A stretch of 64,000 nt of DNA from Candidatus Gottesmanbacteria bacterium (GTDB lineage Bacteria; Patescibacteria; Microgenomatia; UBA10105; UBA927), in assembly GCA_903821745.1 (NCBI GenBank), contig CAIJMI010000004.1, forward strand, positions 159,920-223,919, written 5' to 3'. The notes beneath the pieces are model-generated. The model searched no databases. It worked only from the letters and a program-made list of their open reading frames with translations, and was not told the DNA's origin. This document shows, piece by piece, positions 33,370 to 42,407 of the stretch (positions within the stretch are counted from its first letter, which is position 1; each line of letters starts with the position of its first letter). Position numbers and translations under genes: made by a program.

Positions 33370-34330
33370 TATGCCAATCTACAGATTCTCCTTTAAAATA
33401 CGCATACGATCCAATGTATGCAGCATTATCCGTGCACAGCGAAACGGGCGGACAAAAGAATGGAATATCACTCTGTTGGAATTTTTCCCGTAATCGTACA
33501 TTTGCAGCAACGCCCCCACCGATACATATGGATTGTGCGTCATATAGTTCTGCTGCTTGGAGTGTTTTTGTTACAAGGACATCAGTAATGGATTCCTGTA
33601 CTTCATATGCAAGTTCTCCGATGACTTTTTCATTAAATTCCGGAAGCCCTTTTTGTTTGATTACTTCCCGTAATATAGCTGTTTTAAGTCCGGAAAAAGA
33701 AAAATTTAATGTGTCATCATGAAGAAGCGGTCTTGGCAACTTTATTTTTGATTTTTTTCCTGCGGATTTTTGAATGGCAAGCCCCCCCTGTGAACCAAAT
33801 CCTAAAAGTCGGGCCGCTTTATCAAATGCTTCACCTGCTGCATCATCCACCGTTCCGCCAAGCCAGGTAAGGTCTTTTTTATTTTTCATGAGAAATAATT
33901 CCGTGTGTCCGCCTGATACCACAAGCCCAATGGCCGGAAAAAGAATTGCGTGCTTTTCAGGCTGTTCAAGATAATTTGCGTAAAGATGTGCCAGAACATG
34001 ATTGACTGGAATGAGTGGTTTGTTTGTGACAAAGGCAATTGTTTTTGCTGCTTCAACACCGATGAGCAGTGAACCAATTAGCCCTGGTCCGATGGTAACG
34101 GCAATCGCATCAATAGATTCATAACTTTGGTTTGCAGCAGTAAGTGCTTCAGTGATGACTGGTAATATACATTTTAACTGTTCTCGTGATACAACTTCAG
34201 GAACAATACCGCCGTATTTTTCATGCATGGCAGATGATGTAGCAATAATATTGCTTACAATTTTTGTGCCGTCTTGAATGACTGCTGCACTGGTTTCATC
34301 ACAACTTGTTTCAATTGCTAAGATATTCAT
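33332..34330 (-). CDS. tsaD: tRNA N6-threonylcarbamoyladenosine transferase TsaD
   Basis: A 332-residue enzyme that transfers the threonylcarbamoyl group to A37 of ANN-decoding tRNAs together with TsaB and TsaE. The family motifs are ILAIETSCDETSAAVI at the N-terminus, MHEKYGGIVPEV, HVLAHLYANY (metal-binding His pair) and GGVAANVRLR. The start at 34330 gives the standard N-terminus; an in-frame ATG at 34423 adds unrelated residues. It overlaps the MFS stop by four bases. Its substrates include ATA-reading tRNA-Ile, which is encoded 0.5 kb away. Confidence 0.97.
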   Translation of the reverse strand: MNILAIETSCDETSAAVIQDGTKIVSNIIATSSAMHEKYGGIVPEVVSREQLKCILPVITEALTAANQSYESIDAIAVTIGPGLIGSLLIGVEAAKTIAFVTNKPLIPVNHVLAHLYANYLEQPEKHAILFPAIGLVVSGGHTELFLMKNKKDLTWLGGTVDDAAGEAFDKAARLLGFGSQGGLAIQKSAGKKSKIKLPRPLLHDDTLNFSFSGLKTAILREVIKQKGLPEFNEKVIGELAYEVQESITDVLVTKTLQAAELYDAQSICIGGGVAANVRLREKFQQSDIPFFCPPVSLCTDNAAYIGSYAYFKGESVDWHTIQAIPDLSVEV

Positions 34331-35481
34331 GTATGTGTTTGTTTTTTTAATTGTACTAATATGGCAATTCTTGGTAAGTAGAATACTTGAGAAATCAGCA
34401 ATGCTATTGCAGGTGATGTCCAATCTGCAACAGCTCCAAGAAAGATAGAAAATATGCCAAAAACAATACTTCCAGCAAATGAGACGATGGAGGAAAGAGT
34501 TGCTCGTTCATGTTCGGTAAATTCTTTGTGCATTAACGCATTGGAAGCAACACCAGTTGCACCAAATAGAAAGGATGTAGATGACATAAGAACGGGGGAT
34601 GCGACAGTTGGAAAAACAAGTGAGACGACGTTAATAACGCGGTTAATGATCGTATCAAATAACATAAGATTTAAACCGCCAAATTTTTTAATTAATTTCC
34701 CTGCATACCAATAACTGATTCCGCCTCCTGCAAATGACAGGGCTTTTGAGATACCGATTGCCCATGTTGGCCACAATGTGGCAATGAATGCCGATTTAAA
34801 TTGGAACCCTGATTCGCCGACACCAAATCCAATAATCTCATCAAGACTGAGAAGCCGTAGATTTTTGTTGTGCCATATGTGTTTTATGGAACCCACAAGA
34901 TGAGCATAGATATTCGTTGACATAGAAGCCTGTGTTTTTGGTTCTCTGACATATAAAGAAAGGAGAAGACAGATGACTTGCGGAATAACGGATAGCCACA
35001 TAACCCAGGAAAAAGAAAAGTAGGCAATAACACTTCCTATAACCGTACCAATGGTTAATGCTGCTTGAAACATTGCGCTCACCTTTCCAAGATAATGGTC
35101 ATAGGTATCTACTTTTTTTAAATCACGAAGAGAATCATGCAGGAGTGCATCATTATTGCCACTATAGAATGCTCGACTGACTCCTTCAAAAATTGCACCA
35201 ATTGCAAGAAAGACATAGGTTCCACCTATGGCATAACAGATAACGCTTAAAACTGCAGCACACGCTCCTGCAGTCATTGTTTTTCTCCGTCCAATTTTGT
35301 CTGAAAGAATACCAGTTGGAACTTCAAAAAAGGCAGACGATAGCATGGCCATGCTAAAAAGGCTCATTGCAAGTGCATATGAACCAGTGATTTTTGCAAA
35401 ATACAGAATTAAAATTGCACTATAAAAATTAAAATCTGTAAAGAAGTTAAATAGTGCAAGTAGCTTGATATTGCGCCCCAT
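34327..35481 (-). CDS. MFS transporter
   Basis: A 384-residue major facilitator protein with about 12 hydrophobic segments. The loop 2-3 signature is GILSDKIGRRKTM, and GISYWYAGKLIKKFG is the equivalent in the second half. Substrate is unknown; such proteins export drugs or metabolites or import sugars. It is intact, unlike the MFS relic at 6.5 kb. It overlaps tsaD by four bases and follows the nucleotidyltransferase and VanW genes on the same strand. Confidence 0.88.
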   Translation of the reverse strand: MGRNIKLLALFNFFTDFNFYSAILILYFAKITGSYALAMSLFSMAMLSSAFFEVPTGILSDKIGRRKTMTAGACAAVLSVICYAIGGTYVFLAIGAIFEGVSRAFYSGNNDALLHDSLRDLKKVDTYDHYLGKVSAMFQAALTIGTVIGSVIAYFSFSWVMWLSVIPQVICLLLSLYVREPKTQASMSTNIYAHLVGSIKHIWHNKNLRLLSLDEIIGFGVGESGFQFKSAFIATLWPTWAIGISKALSFAGGGISYWYAGKLIKKFGGLNLMLFDTIINRVINVVSLVFPTVASPVLMSSTSFLFGATGVASNALMHKEFTEHERATLSSIVSFAGSIVFGIFSIFLGAVADWTSPAIALLISQVFYLPRIAILVQLKKQTHT

Positions 35482-35495
35482 ATATCATTCCTATT

Positions 35496-35912
35496 CTACT
35501 CGAGATTAAGGAGTTTTGCGAGCGTTGAGGTGGAGTGGGTGGAAAGATGTGGAATAATAACAGCCTCTGCACCAAGTTGTTCTGTTTGTTTCATTTTCTT
35601 TTCAAGTATCGAATCACCCTCCGTTAATGCAATCGCATCAGGGTTAATTGTTTTTACTGCGTCAAAATATTCTGCGTCACTATTCATTGGTGGAAGCGCT
35701 ATGACTTCATCAACCATGCGGAGTGCTTCAAGCATTTTTTTCCGTTGTTTTTGGGTGTGAAACGGCCGTCCTGCGCCTTTTAATCGTTTAATGGTTTCAT
35801 CAGATTCAAGCATCACAATTAATTTGTCACCATGTTTTTTTGCTGCTTCCAAAAAAGAAATATGACCAAAATGAATAAAATCAAAACATCCTCCAACAAG
35901 TATGGTTTTCAT
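35496..35912 (-). CDS. Cytidylyltransferase-like nucleotidyltransferase
   Basis: A 138-residue protein of the HxGH nucleotidyltransferase superfamily. The first motif is GGCFDFIHFGHISFLEAAK with HFGH contacting the nucleotide, and the second is STSTLAKLL, a variant of the ISTT motif. Relatives attach CMP or AMP to glycerol phosphate, heptose phosphate or similar; the substrate here is open. The four-base ATGA overlap with the VanW gene indicates coupled expression and suggests an envelope role. Confidence 0.85.
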   Translation of the reverse strand: MKTILVGGCFDFIHFGHISFLEAAKKHGDKLIVMLESDETIKRLKGAGRPFHTQKQRKKMLEALRMVDEVIALPPMNSDAEYFDAVKTINPDAIALTEGDSILEKKMKQTEQLGAEAVIIPHLSTHSTSTLAKLLNLE

Positions 35913-37306
35913 TGTTTTGTCCCCCGTAAAAAGACTGCCTGCCAGGGTTGATAATTGGATACAAAGATTTGATCAATGGTCCGTTCACCATTTTTTGTTA
36001 CCCGATATTCAAAAGATGCTTTTGCACCCCATGCATCAAAGTCTACCTGTTTGATGGTACCGACGGAAAGCGTTGGATCATCTTGATACAAAGTTGGTGG
36101 AGGTGGTGTAATACCTGAAAGTGTCTGATTAAGAATTTCAGCCTTTCTTCCGTCAGAAACACCATATAAATCAAATGTCAGAGTGAGGTTGTTTGTGTCT
36201 GTTTTTGTTTGAATGAGAATATATGCTTGCGTATCGTTTATAAATTTTAAATCATTACTTGGATCAAATACAGTTGCATCGAGGCCTGGTTTAAAACCGC
36301 CTTCTTCATAATAATGAACGCGGTACGAATGTGCATGGCGTTCAATTATTGGAAGTCCAGCATTGAGGGCGGCACGGAACAAGGTTGTTGAAACTTGACA
36401 TACACCGCCTCCATCCCCAAGAACGGTTCTGCCATCCTTAATAATATATGCAGATTGATATCCTGTTGCTGCGGATATGTCACCAACAGTTTTATTAAAT
36501 GAAAACGTTTCACCTGGCGCAATAAGGACACCATTTAATTTTGCGGCAGCAAGCGCAACATTGTGAATACGTCCCGGTATGGATCCTGCAAATTCTGAGT
36601 ACCCGGTACTGATTTTTTCTCTAATACCGAAGGAATTTGCTTGTTTTGTTGAAACAACAGGTGTAATTGTGTCAACGGGAATGGATAATGTAACACGATT
36701 AGAATTTTTTTTGACTGCATCAATCAGAAGTTGTCCAAACAAATCTCGAAGTTGTTTTTCATTTACGCGTCTGCCTTCCTGCGAAGGTTTAAAAGAAATC
36801 ACTTTTCCTTTCGTAAATTGAAACAGTGCATTTTCAACCGGAATATTAATGATTGCCGATACGGAAGCAATAGTATTGGTAAGCGCATCCTCATTCCATT
36901 CAAATGCAGGAGGGAGGTTGATCGGTTGGTTTCCGTAGCGCTCACGGAGATTGCTTGTAAAATGAGAAGATCGACCCACAAGTAATGCTTGTGTTGCTGA
37001 AAGGGTGGCATTATATCCCAGGTGAAGATCTGTTCCTGATATCGTGGCAATGGTATTTTCAAATCGGAGTTCAAATTGAACATTTGAAAGGGTAGTATTT
37101 TTACGTAGCCAGTAAGTTTCTATTTCTTGCTGCGTTTTTCCGCCAAATGCTATCGAATCAATAAACACCTGTGGATATGCACGATGTGCATATGCCTGTT
37201 CAAAATAGACAAAAAAGCTGGTTATACTGCCAAAAGCAAATATAAGTAGAGATATACATATCCAAAGAATTTTTTTATGTATGGGCTTGTTGTTTCTGAG
37301 AGCCAT
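35909..37306 (-). CDS. VanW-family membrane protein with peptidoglycan-binding-like domain
   Basis: A 465-residue surface protein. One membrane helix (ILWICISLLIFAFGSITSFF) is followed by a YoaR-like putative peptidoglycan-binding domain (about residues 40-230) and a VanW domain with NGVLIAPGETFSFNKTVG and GGGVCQVSTTLFRAA. VanW proteins are common in CPR and Firmicutes; their activity is unknown, although a wall role is accepted. The ATG at 37306 is chosen over 37324 because TACAAT (37321-37316, minus strand) lies between them. It is divergent from the solute-binding protein gene across an 8-base palindrome (TTGTACAA, 37317-37324). Confidence 0.88.
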   Translation of the reverse strand: MALRNNKPIHKKILWICISLLIFAFGSITSFFVYFEQAYAHRAYPQVFIDSIAFGGKTQQEIETYWLRKNTTLSNVQFELRFENTIATISGTDLHLGYNATLSATQALLVGRSSHFTSNLRERYGNQPINLPPAFEWNEDALTNTIASVSAIINIPVENALFQFTKGKVISFKPSQEGRRVNEKQLRDLFGQLLIDAVKKNSNRVTLSIPVDTITPVVSTKQANSFGIREKISTGYSEFAGSIPGRIHNVALAAAKLNGVLIAPGETFSFNKTVGDISAATGYQSAYIIKDGRTVLGDGGGVCQVSTTLFRAALNAGLPIIERHAHSYRVHYYEEGGFKPGLDATVFDPSNDLKFINDTQAYILIQTKTDTNNLTLTFDLYGVSDGRKAEILNQTLSGITPPPPTLYQDDPTLSVGTIKQVDFDAWGAKASFEYRVTKNGERTIDQIFVSNYQPWQAVFLRGTKQ

Positions 37307-37329
37307 GATATGATTATTGTACAAGATTT

Positions 37330-38829
37330 ATGATAACGCCACCATCAAGCACAGAATCACCGCCGCAGCCACCATCTCCACAGGGATCTATCTCATTTGG
37401 AACACCGACGATGGCACCGACGCCGGAACCAGTTATACCACCAAGCAATGATCCGGTGCTGTCACCAACACCACCGATATTAACAACACCAGCGGTAATG
37501 ACCCCATCAAATCCATGGCCAAAACGATTGTTGGCAATTGCACTTGTTCTTATTCTGGTTATGGTTGGAATTTTTGGAGGAAAATATATATATTCCATGA
37601 TTAATGCCTCCAAGCAGGTAACGCTGACCTATTGGGGATTATGGGAAAATGAAGCGGTTATTCAGCCTGCCATTGCAGCATTTGAAGCAAAAAATCCAAA
37701 AATTAAAATTCAATATGTGAAACAATCACAAAAACAATATCGAGAGCGGTTACAAGCTGCGATTGATCGCGGTGAGGGACCAGATATCTTTCGGTTTCAT
37801 AATACGTGGGTTCCGATGATTTACAATCAGTTATCTCCAGTTCCAGCGACTGTGATGACGCCTGCAGTATTTAAAAGCGCATTCTATCCTGTGGCATCTG
37901 CAGATCTTGTTGCGGGAGAAGCAATTTATGGTATACCACTCATGATTGACGGATTAGGTCTATATTATAATGAAGAATTATTTGCAAAAGCTGGGATTAC
38001 AGCACCTCCATCTACATGGGAAGAACTCTTAACAATGATTCCAAAAATTGCAAAATTTGAAGGAACAAGTTTTGCAGTATCCGCCATCGCGCTTGGAACA
38101 ACGAATAATGTGGAAAATTATTCCGATATTTTTGCAACAATGTTGATGCAAAATGGCGCTGATGTGACAAATCCAACATCAAAAGAAGCGGAAGAGGCAT
38201 TGACGTTCTATCAAAAATTTGCGACACCGCAGGATTCTATATATACCTGGAATGAAACCATGGATAATTCCATATATGCATTCGCGATGGGAAAAGTAGC
38301 CATGATTCTGGCGCCATCCTGGCGTGCATTCGATATTCAAGATATTAATCCAAGTCTCCGATTTAAAATTGCACCTATTCCTCAACTTCCAGGAAATACG
38401 GTCAATTGGGCAAGTTATTGGGTAGAAGGAGTATCAAATAAAAGTCAATATACAAAGCAGGCATGGGAATTTGTGCAATACCTTACCAGTAAAGAAGGCG
38501 CAACGCTCATGTATAGTGAAGAACAAAAATCTCGGAAATTGTTTGGAGAACCGTACGCACTGGTTGAACTCGGATTAACACTCAAAGATGATCCGTACGT
38601 CGGAGCATATATTCAAGAAGCTCCTACAGCAAAATCATTTCCCCTTGCCTCTCGGACATTTGATAACGGGTTGAACGATAAACTCATTACATATTTACAG
38701 GATGCCATTAATGGAAAATCAACAGGATCTTCTGAAGTAGAGCGGCTGCAGACAATGGCAGCCGGATTTAAGCAGGTGTTTACGACATACGGACTTGTTA
38801 CAAATACTGCCCCACAACCGACACCGTAA
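37330..38829 (+). CDS. Membrane-tethered sugar-type solute-binding protein (orphan)
   Basis: A 499-residue family 1 extracellular solute-binding protein. It recognises sugars in ABC importers: YWGLWENEAVIQPAIAAFEA, PDIFRFHNTWVPM, YGIPLMIDGLGLYYNEELF and WASYWVEGVS are typical. It has no lipoprotein box. It starts with about 65 Pro/Ser/Thr-rich residues, then a membrane helix (LLAIALVLILVMVGIFGG), so the Pro-rich part should be cytoplasmic. No permease or ATPase subunit lies nearby. The next gene, a nucleotidyltransferase-like protein, overlaps by one base (TAATG). Confidence 0.87.
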   Translation: MITPPSSTESPPQPPSPQGSISFGTPTMAPTPEPVIPPSNDPVLSPTPPILTTPAVMTPSNPWPKRLLAIALVLILVMVGIFGGKYIYSMINASKQVTLTYWGLWENEAVIQPAIAAFEAKNPKIKIQYVKQSQKQYRERLQAAIDRGEGPDIFRFHNTWVPMIYNQLSPVPATVMTPAVFKSAFYPVASADLVAGEAIYGIPLMIDGLGLYYNEELFAKAGITAPPSTWEELLTMIPKIAKFEGTSFAVSAIALGTTNNVENYSDIFATMLMQNGADVTNPTSKEAEEALTFYQKFATPQDSIYTWNETMDNSIYAFAMGKVAMILAPSWRAFDIQDINPSLRFKIAPIPQLPGNTVNWASYWVEGVSNKSQYTKQAWEFVQYLTSKEGATLMYSEEQKSRKLFGEPYALVELGLTLKDDPYVGAYIQEAPTAKSFPLASRTFDNGLNDKLITYLQDAINGKSTGSSEVERLQTMAAGFKQVFTTYGLVTNTAPQPTP

Positions 38830-39701
38830 TGTTGTCACTCAAAAGAGGTATATTCCATGCACTCGTGTACGCTGATATTTTTCAATATCCAATGACGGTT
38901 CAAGAGGTACTTCGTTGGATTCCGACAGAAAAACCTATTGCGAAAAGAACAATCCAAAAAGCAGTGCAGCAATTGGTTCATGAAGAATCTATTAGCTTCA
39001 CTGCGCCGTTTCTCGTATTAAAAAAAAACACCCCGAATATCGGTCTTCATGCAGAGCGGTTAGTGCACAGCCAAAAAAAATGGAAGAATGCATATTGTGT
39101 CGCAAAAATTTTGCGGTGCATCCCTACGATTTTGTTTGTTGGAGTAACAGGTAGTTTGGCAATGAATAATGCTGGTGCGGAAGATGATATAGATTTTTGT
39201 ATTGTTGCAGCGAAGGGGACAGTATGGATTACCCGATTTCTTACAACCATTACTGTTGAGCTTGTGGCAAAACGTCGTCATCCGGGATCAATAAATATTC
39301 AAGACACGATCTGTTTAAATATGTTTTTGTCTGAAGATTCGTTAAAGACGGAAAAAGCTGAACAAGATGTCTATATCGCTCATGAAGTTATACAAATGGT
39401 TCCGATGTGGGAGCGAAAAGGTATTGAAAAACGGTTTCTTAGTGTAAATTCATGGGTAAAAAAGTATTATTACCATGCATATCAGGAGCGATTGGCATTA
39501 CGAGTACAACGAGTTAAGAGAAAACCATTCTGGGAAAAAGTATTACGTTTTTTGGAAGGACCAGTAAGAACAATTCAGCTTCGGTATATGGCAAAAAGGA
39601 GAACGACAGAGGTGGTAACAAAGCAGATTATTCGATTTCACCCGAAAGATATGCGTCACTTTGTGCTTTTCACACTTGACAAGAAACTCCATCGAATTTA
39701 A
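38829..39701 (+). CDS. Minimal nucleotidyltransferase-like protein
   Basis: A 290-residue protein. A winged-helix-like N-domain (ALVYADIFQYPMTVQEVLRW) is followed by a nucleotidyltransferase core with VGVTGSLAMNNAGAEDDIDF, the GS...DxD motif of polymerase-beta-like transferases. The second acidic residue downstream is not clear. The substrate may be a protein, tRNA or small molecule. The gene starts on the stop codon of the binding-protein gene, and its last codons contain the groES -35 element. Confidence 0.72.
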   Translation: MLSLKRGIFHALVYADIFQYPMTVQEVLRWIPTEKPIAKRTIQKAVQQLVHEESISFTAPFLVLKKNTPNIGLHAERLVHSQKKWKNAYCVAKILRCIPTILFVGVTGSLAMNNAGAEDDIDFCIVAAKGTVWITRFLTTITVELVAKRRHPGSINIQDTICLNMFLSEDSLKTEKAEQDVYIAHEVIQMVPMWERKGIEKRFLSVNSWVKKYYYHAYQERLALRVQRVKRKPFWEKVLRFLEGPVRTIQLRYMAKRRTTEVVTKQIIRFHPKDMRHFVLFTLDKKLHRI

Positions 39702-39729
39702 AATAGCAGTCACTTAAAAAGAGTGCCAA
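39676..39729 (+). promoter_or_regulatory. groESL promoter with CIRCE operator
   Basis: TTGACA (39676-39681), 17 bases, TAAAAT (39699-39704) is a near-consensus promoter. Overlapping its end is ATAGCAGTC (39703-39711), nine bases, GAGTGCCAA (39721-39729), which matches the CIRCE consensus TTAGCACTC-N9-GAGTGCTAA at 7 and 8 of 9 positions. This is the HrcA operator; hrcA itself is not in the window. Confidence 0.82.
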
Positions 39730-39755
39730 CATATTACTGTTTAAAGGAGGAATAT

Positions 39756-40046
39756 ATGACAAAAATAACACCACTTTTTGATAATGTTCTTATCAAACCA
39801 CTTGAAGCTGAAGAAAAGCTTCCTTCAGGAATTTTGCTTCCAGATAGTGCTAAAGAAAAACCACAAATGGGAGAAATTATGGCTATTGGTCCAGGATCAA
39901 CAAATGAAAAAGGAAATGAAGTGAAAATGGTCGTCAAAGTGGGTGATAAAGTGATGTATAAAAAATGGGGTGGAAATGAAATCAAAGTAAACGGACAGGA
40001 ATGGATGATCGTTGAACAAAAAGATATATTAGCAATTGTTAAATAA
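39756..40046 (+). CDS. groES: Co-chaperonin GroES
   Basis: A 96-residue co-chaperonin that caps the GroEL ring. It shows PLFDNVLIKPLEAEEKLPSG, GILLPDSAKEKPQMGEI and VGDKVMYKKWGGNEIKV, including the mobile loop region. AAAGGAGG at 39743-39750 lies five bases before the ATG at 39756; an earlier in-frame codon at 39723 is rejected. Translation of groEL follows 11 bases after its stop. A heat-shock type promoter and CIRCE site lie upstream. Confidence 0.97.
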   Translation: MTKITPLFDNVLIKPLEAEEKLPSGILLPDSAKEKPQMGEIMAIGPGSTNEKGNEVKMVVKVGDKVMYKKWGGNEIKVNGQEWMIVEQKDILAIVK

Positions 40047-40057
40047 TAGGAGGAACT

Positions 40058-41707
40058 ATGGCAAAACAAATTAAATTTTCAGATGATGCACGAGCAAAAC
40101 TCGTCAACGGTGTTAATATTTTGGCAAAAGCTGTGGTCACGACACTTGGACCAAAGGGTCGAAACGTGGCAATTGATCGAAAATGGGGCGCACCGAATGT
40201 TATTCATGATGGTGTGACAGTTGCAAAAGAAATTGAGCTTGAGGATCCATTTGAAAATATGGGTGCACAGCTGGTCAAAGAAGCTGCAAGCAAAACGAAT
40301 GACGTAGCAGGAGATGGAACAACCACAGCGACCCTTCTTGCACAATCCATTATTAATGCAGGATTTAAGAACGTAACCGCAGGTGCCAATCCAATGATTT
40401 TAAAAGTTGGAATGGAAAAAGGCGTGGAAGCAGTCGTTGCAGAAATAAAGAAAATGGCAAAGACCGTTAAAGAAGCAGATGTTGCAAAAGTTGCCATGAT
40501 TTCTGCACAGGATGAAAAAATCGGCGGACTCATTGCAGAAGCACTTTCAAAAGTCGGTAAAGACGGCGTTGTAACCGTAGAAGAAGGAAAAGGATTGACG
40601 ATGGAAATTGAATATAAAGAAGGAATGGAGTTTGACAAAGGATATGCATCTCCATACTTTGTGACAAATGCAGATAAGATGGAAGCAGAAATTGCTGATG
40701 CATATGTGTTAATTACCGACAAAAAGATTTCTGCAATTGGTGATCTTCTTCCGTTCTTGGAAAAATTTATTAAAGTATCCAAAAATCTTGTCATCATCGC
40801 AGATGACGTGGATGGAGAAGCACTCGCAACACTCGTGGTCAACAGACTCAAAGGGGTTGTGAATGTGCTTGCCGTCAAAGCACCAGGATTTGGAGATCGG
40901 AGAAAGGCAATGCTTGAAGACATTGCCATCTTAACCGGTGGAACCGTTATTTCCGAAGACACAGGAAGAAAATTTGATAACGTAACAGTTGAGGATTGTG
41001 GACGGGCAGACAAAGTGTGGGCAGATAAAGAGAACTGTCGCATTATCGGTGGCAAAGGACCGGCTACAGCACTGAAGGCAAGAATTGCACAGGTAAGACG
41101 GGAAATTGATAACACAACCAGTGATTTTGACCGAGAAAAGCTGCAAGAACGTCTTGCCAAACTTTCCGGAGGAGTTGCTGTTATCAATGTCGGTGCTGCA
41201 ACAGAAGTTGAAATGAAAGATAAAAAAGAACGTGTAAATGATGCTGTTGCCGCTACAAAAGCCGCACTGGAAGAAGGAATTGTTGCAGGAGGAGGAGTGA
41301 CATTACTCCGAGCTCGAACAGCACTATTAAAATTGAAAGAAACTTTGACTGTTGAGGATGAAAAAACAGGAATCGATATTTTGTACAAAGCACTTGGTGA
41401 GCCAGTACGCTGGATTGCCAAAAATGCAGGAGCGGACGATGGTTGGGTAGTTAAAACCATTGAAAATTCCAAGGTTTCTGATTTTGGATTTAATGCAATG
41501 ACAATGGTGTTTGAACCAATGATCCAAGCAGGTATTTTGGATCCTGCAAAAGTAACACGAAGTGCGGTTCAAAATGCAGCATCAATCGGTATGATGGTCT
41601 TAACAACAGAGGCACTCATTACGGACCTACCAGAGAAGAAAGAGGCAGCAGGTGGCATGCCAGGAGGTATGGGAGGCATGGGTGGCATGGGAGGAATGGA
41701 TTATTAA
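40058..41707 (+). CDS. groEL: Chaperonin GroEL
   Basis: A 549-residue chaperonin that folds proteins in an ATP-driven double ring. It shows TLGPKGRNVAID, the ATP site NDVAGDGTTTATLLAQ, VVNRLKGVVNVLAVKAPGFG and the C-terminal Gly-Gly-Met repeat tail (GGMGGMGGMGGMDY). Length is normal. AGGAGG lies six to seven bases before the ATG. It is co-transcribed with groES and ends at a strong terminator. Confidence 0.98.
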   Translation: MAKQIKFSDDARAKLVNGVNILAKAVVTTLGPKGRNVAIDRKWGAPNVIHDGVTVAKEIELEDPFENMGAQLVKEAASKTNDVAGDGTTTATLLAQSIINAGFKNVTAGANPMILKVGMEKGVEAVVAEIKKMAKTVKEADVAKVAMISAQDEKIGGLIAEALSKVGKDGVVTVEEGKGLTMEIEYKEGMEFDKGYASPYFVTNADKMEAEIADAYVLITDKKISAIGDLLPFLEKFIKVSKNLVIIADDVDGEALATLVVNRLKGVVNVLAVKAPGFGDRRKAMLEDIAILTGGTVISEDTGRKFDNVTVEDCGRADKVWADKENCRIIGGKGPATALKARIAQVRREIDNTTSDFDREKLQERLAKLSGGVAVINVGAATEVEMKDKKERVNDAVAATKAALEEGIVAGGGVTLLRARTALLKLKETLTVEDEKTGIDILYKALGEPVRWIAKNAGADDGWVVKTIENSKVSDFGFNAMTMVFEPMIQAGILDPAKVTRSAVQNAASIGMMVLTTEALITDLPEKKEAAGGMPGGMGGMGGMGGMDY

Positions 41708-41726
41708 AAAATAAGAGTAATAAATC

Positions 41727-41752
41727 AAAAACCCCGGGAGACCGGGGTTTTT
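41727..41752 (+). terminator. Intrinsic terminator of groESL
   Basis: AAAAACCCCGG, loop GAGA, CCGGGGTTTTT forms an 11-base-pair stem ending in a T run, 20 bases after the groEL stop. The A-tract on the other side also makes it plausible on the opposite strand. TATAAT for the next gene follows at 41757. Confidence 0.9.
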
Positions 41753-41774
41753 GGTATATAATGGCTGTATTACT

Positions 41775-42407
41775 ATGACGGACTATCTTGATGAAACCAT
41801 TGATCTTTATAATTCCCTTGCTGACAGTTATGCAAAGCAAGTTCAAGACCGTGGACCATTCATGCAAAGGAAAAAATTTGTATCCATGCTTCCGCCAGGA
41901 GCAAAAATTCTTGATGTCGGATGCGGGTCAGGGAGAGACTGTAAATTTTTTAGCCAAGAAGGATTTAAAGTGACAGGAATTGATCGTTCAGAAAAACTTT
42001 TAGAGATTGCAAGAATTGCAGCACCGCGGGCTAAATTTTACAGCGCAGATATACGGCATCTTTCCTTTGAAAAAAATATGTTTGATGGAATTTGGTCCTG
42101 TGCATCCATAGTTCATATTAGTCATAACGAAATGCAACAAGTATTCAACTCTTTTTATTCAATACTGAAACCTCAGGGTGTTTTGTATATTCATGCAAAA
42201 AAAGGTGAGGGAGAAGGATATTTGGAAGAACCAAGTATACCGGGAAAACAACGCTTTTATTCCCTTTTTACGACTTCCTTGTTGAAAAAATATTGTGAAA
42301 CTGCAGGGTTTTCTGAGATTGAGGTTATTGATATAGGATTTACAGAGGCGTATGCTAATGGGAAATATTCAAAAGAATGGGTGGATTGTTTCGCAACAAA
42401 AGTATGA
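41775..42407 (+). CDS. Class I SAM-dependent methyltransferase
   Basis: A 210-residue methyltransferase. Motif I is KILDVGCGSGRDCKFFSQ, with VTGIDRSEKLLEIA (ribose-binding aspartate), FYSADIRHLSF and FDGIWSCASIVHIS. The acceptor is unknown. TATAAT at 41757-41762 gives a start point about six bases upstream of the ATG at 41775; an in-frame start at 41751 would fall inside the terminator/promoter. It overlaps the hydrolase gene by four bases. Confidence 0.85.
   Translation: MTDYLDETIDLYNSLADSYAKQVQDRGPFMQRKKFVSMLPPGAKILDVGCGSGRDCKFFSQEGFKVTGIDRSEKLLEIARIAAPRAKFYSADIRHLSFEKNMFDGIWSCASIVHISHNEMQQVFNSFYSILKPQGVLYIHAKKGEGEGYLEEPSIPGKQRFYSLFTTSLLKKYCETAGFSEIEVIDIGFTEAYANGKYSKEWVDCFATKV

Noticed and set aside
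37317..37324. TTGTACAA palindrome between vanW and the binding-protein gene as a bidirectional promoter
   Set aside because: The minus-strand TACAAT is plausible, but the plus-strand hexamer is only four bases from its ATG, so symmetry alone is weak.
40204..41472. Long open frame (422 codons) on the minus strand
   Set aside because: It is a shadow of groEL in an antisense frame, with Ser/Thr/Ala-rich composition and no recognisable domain.
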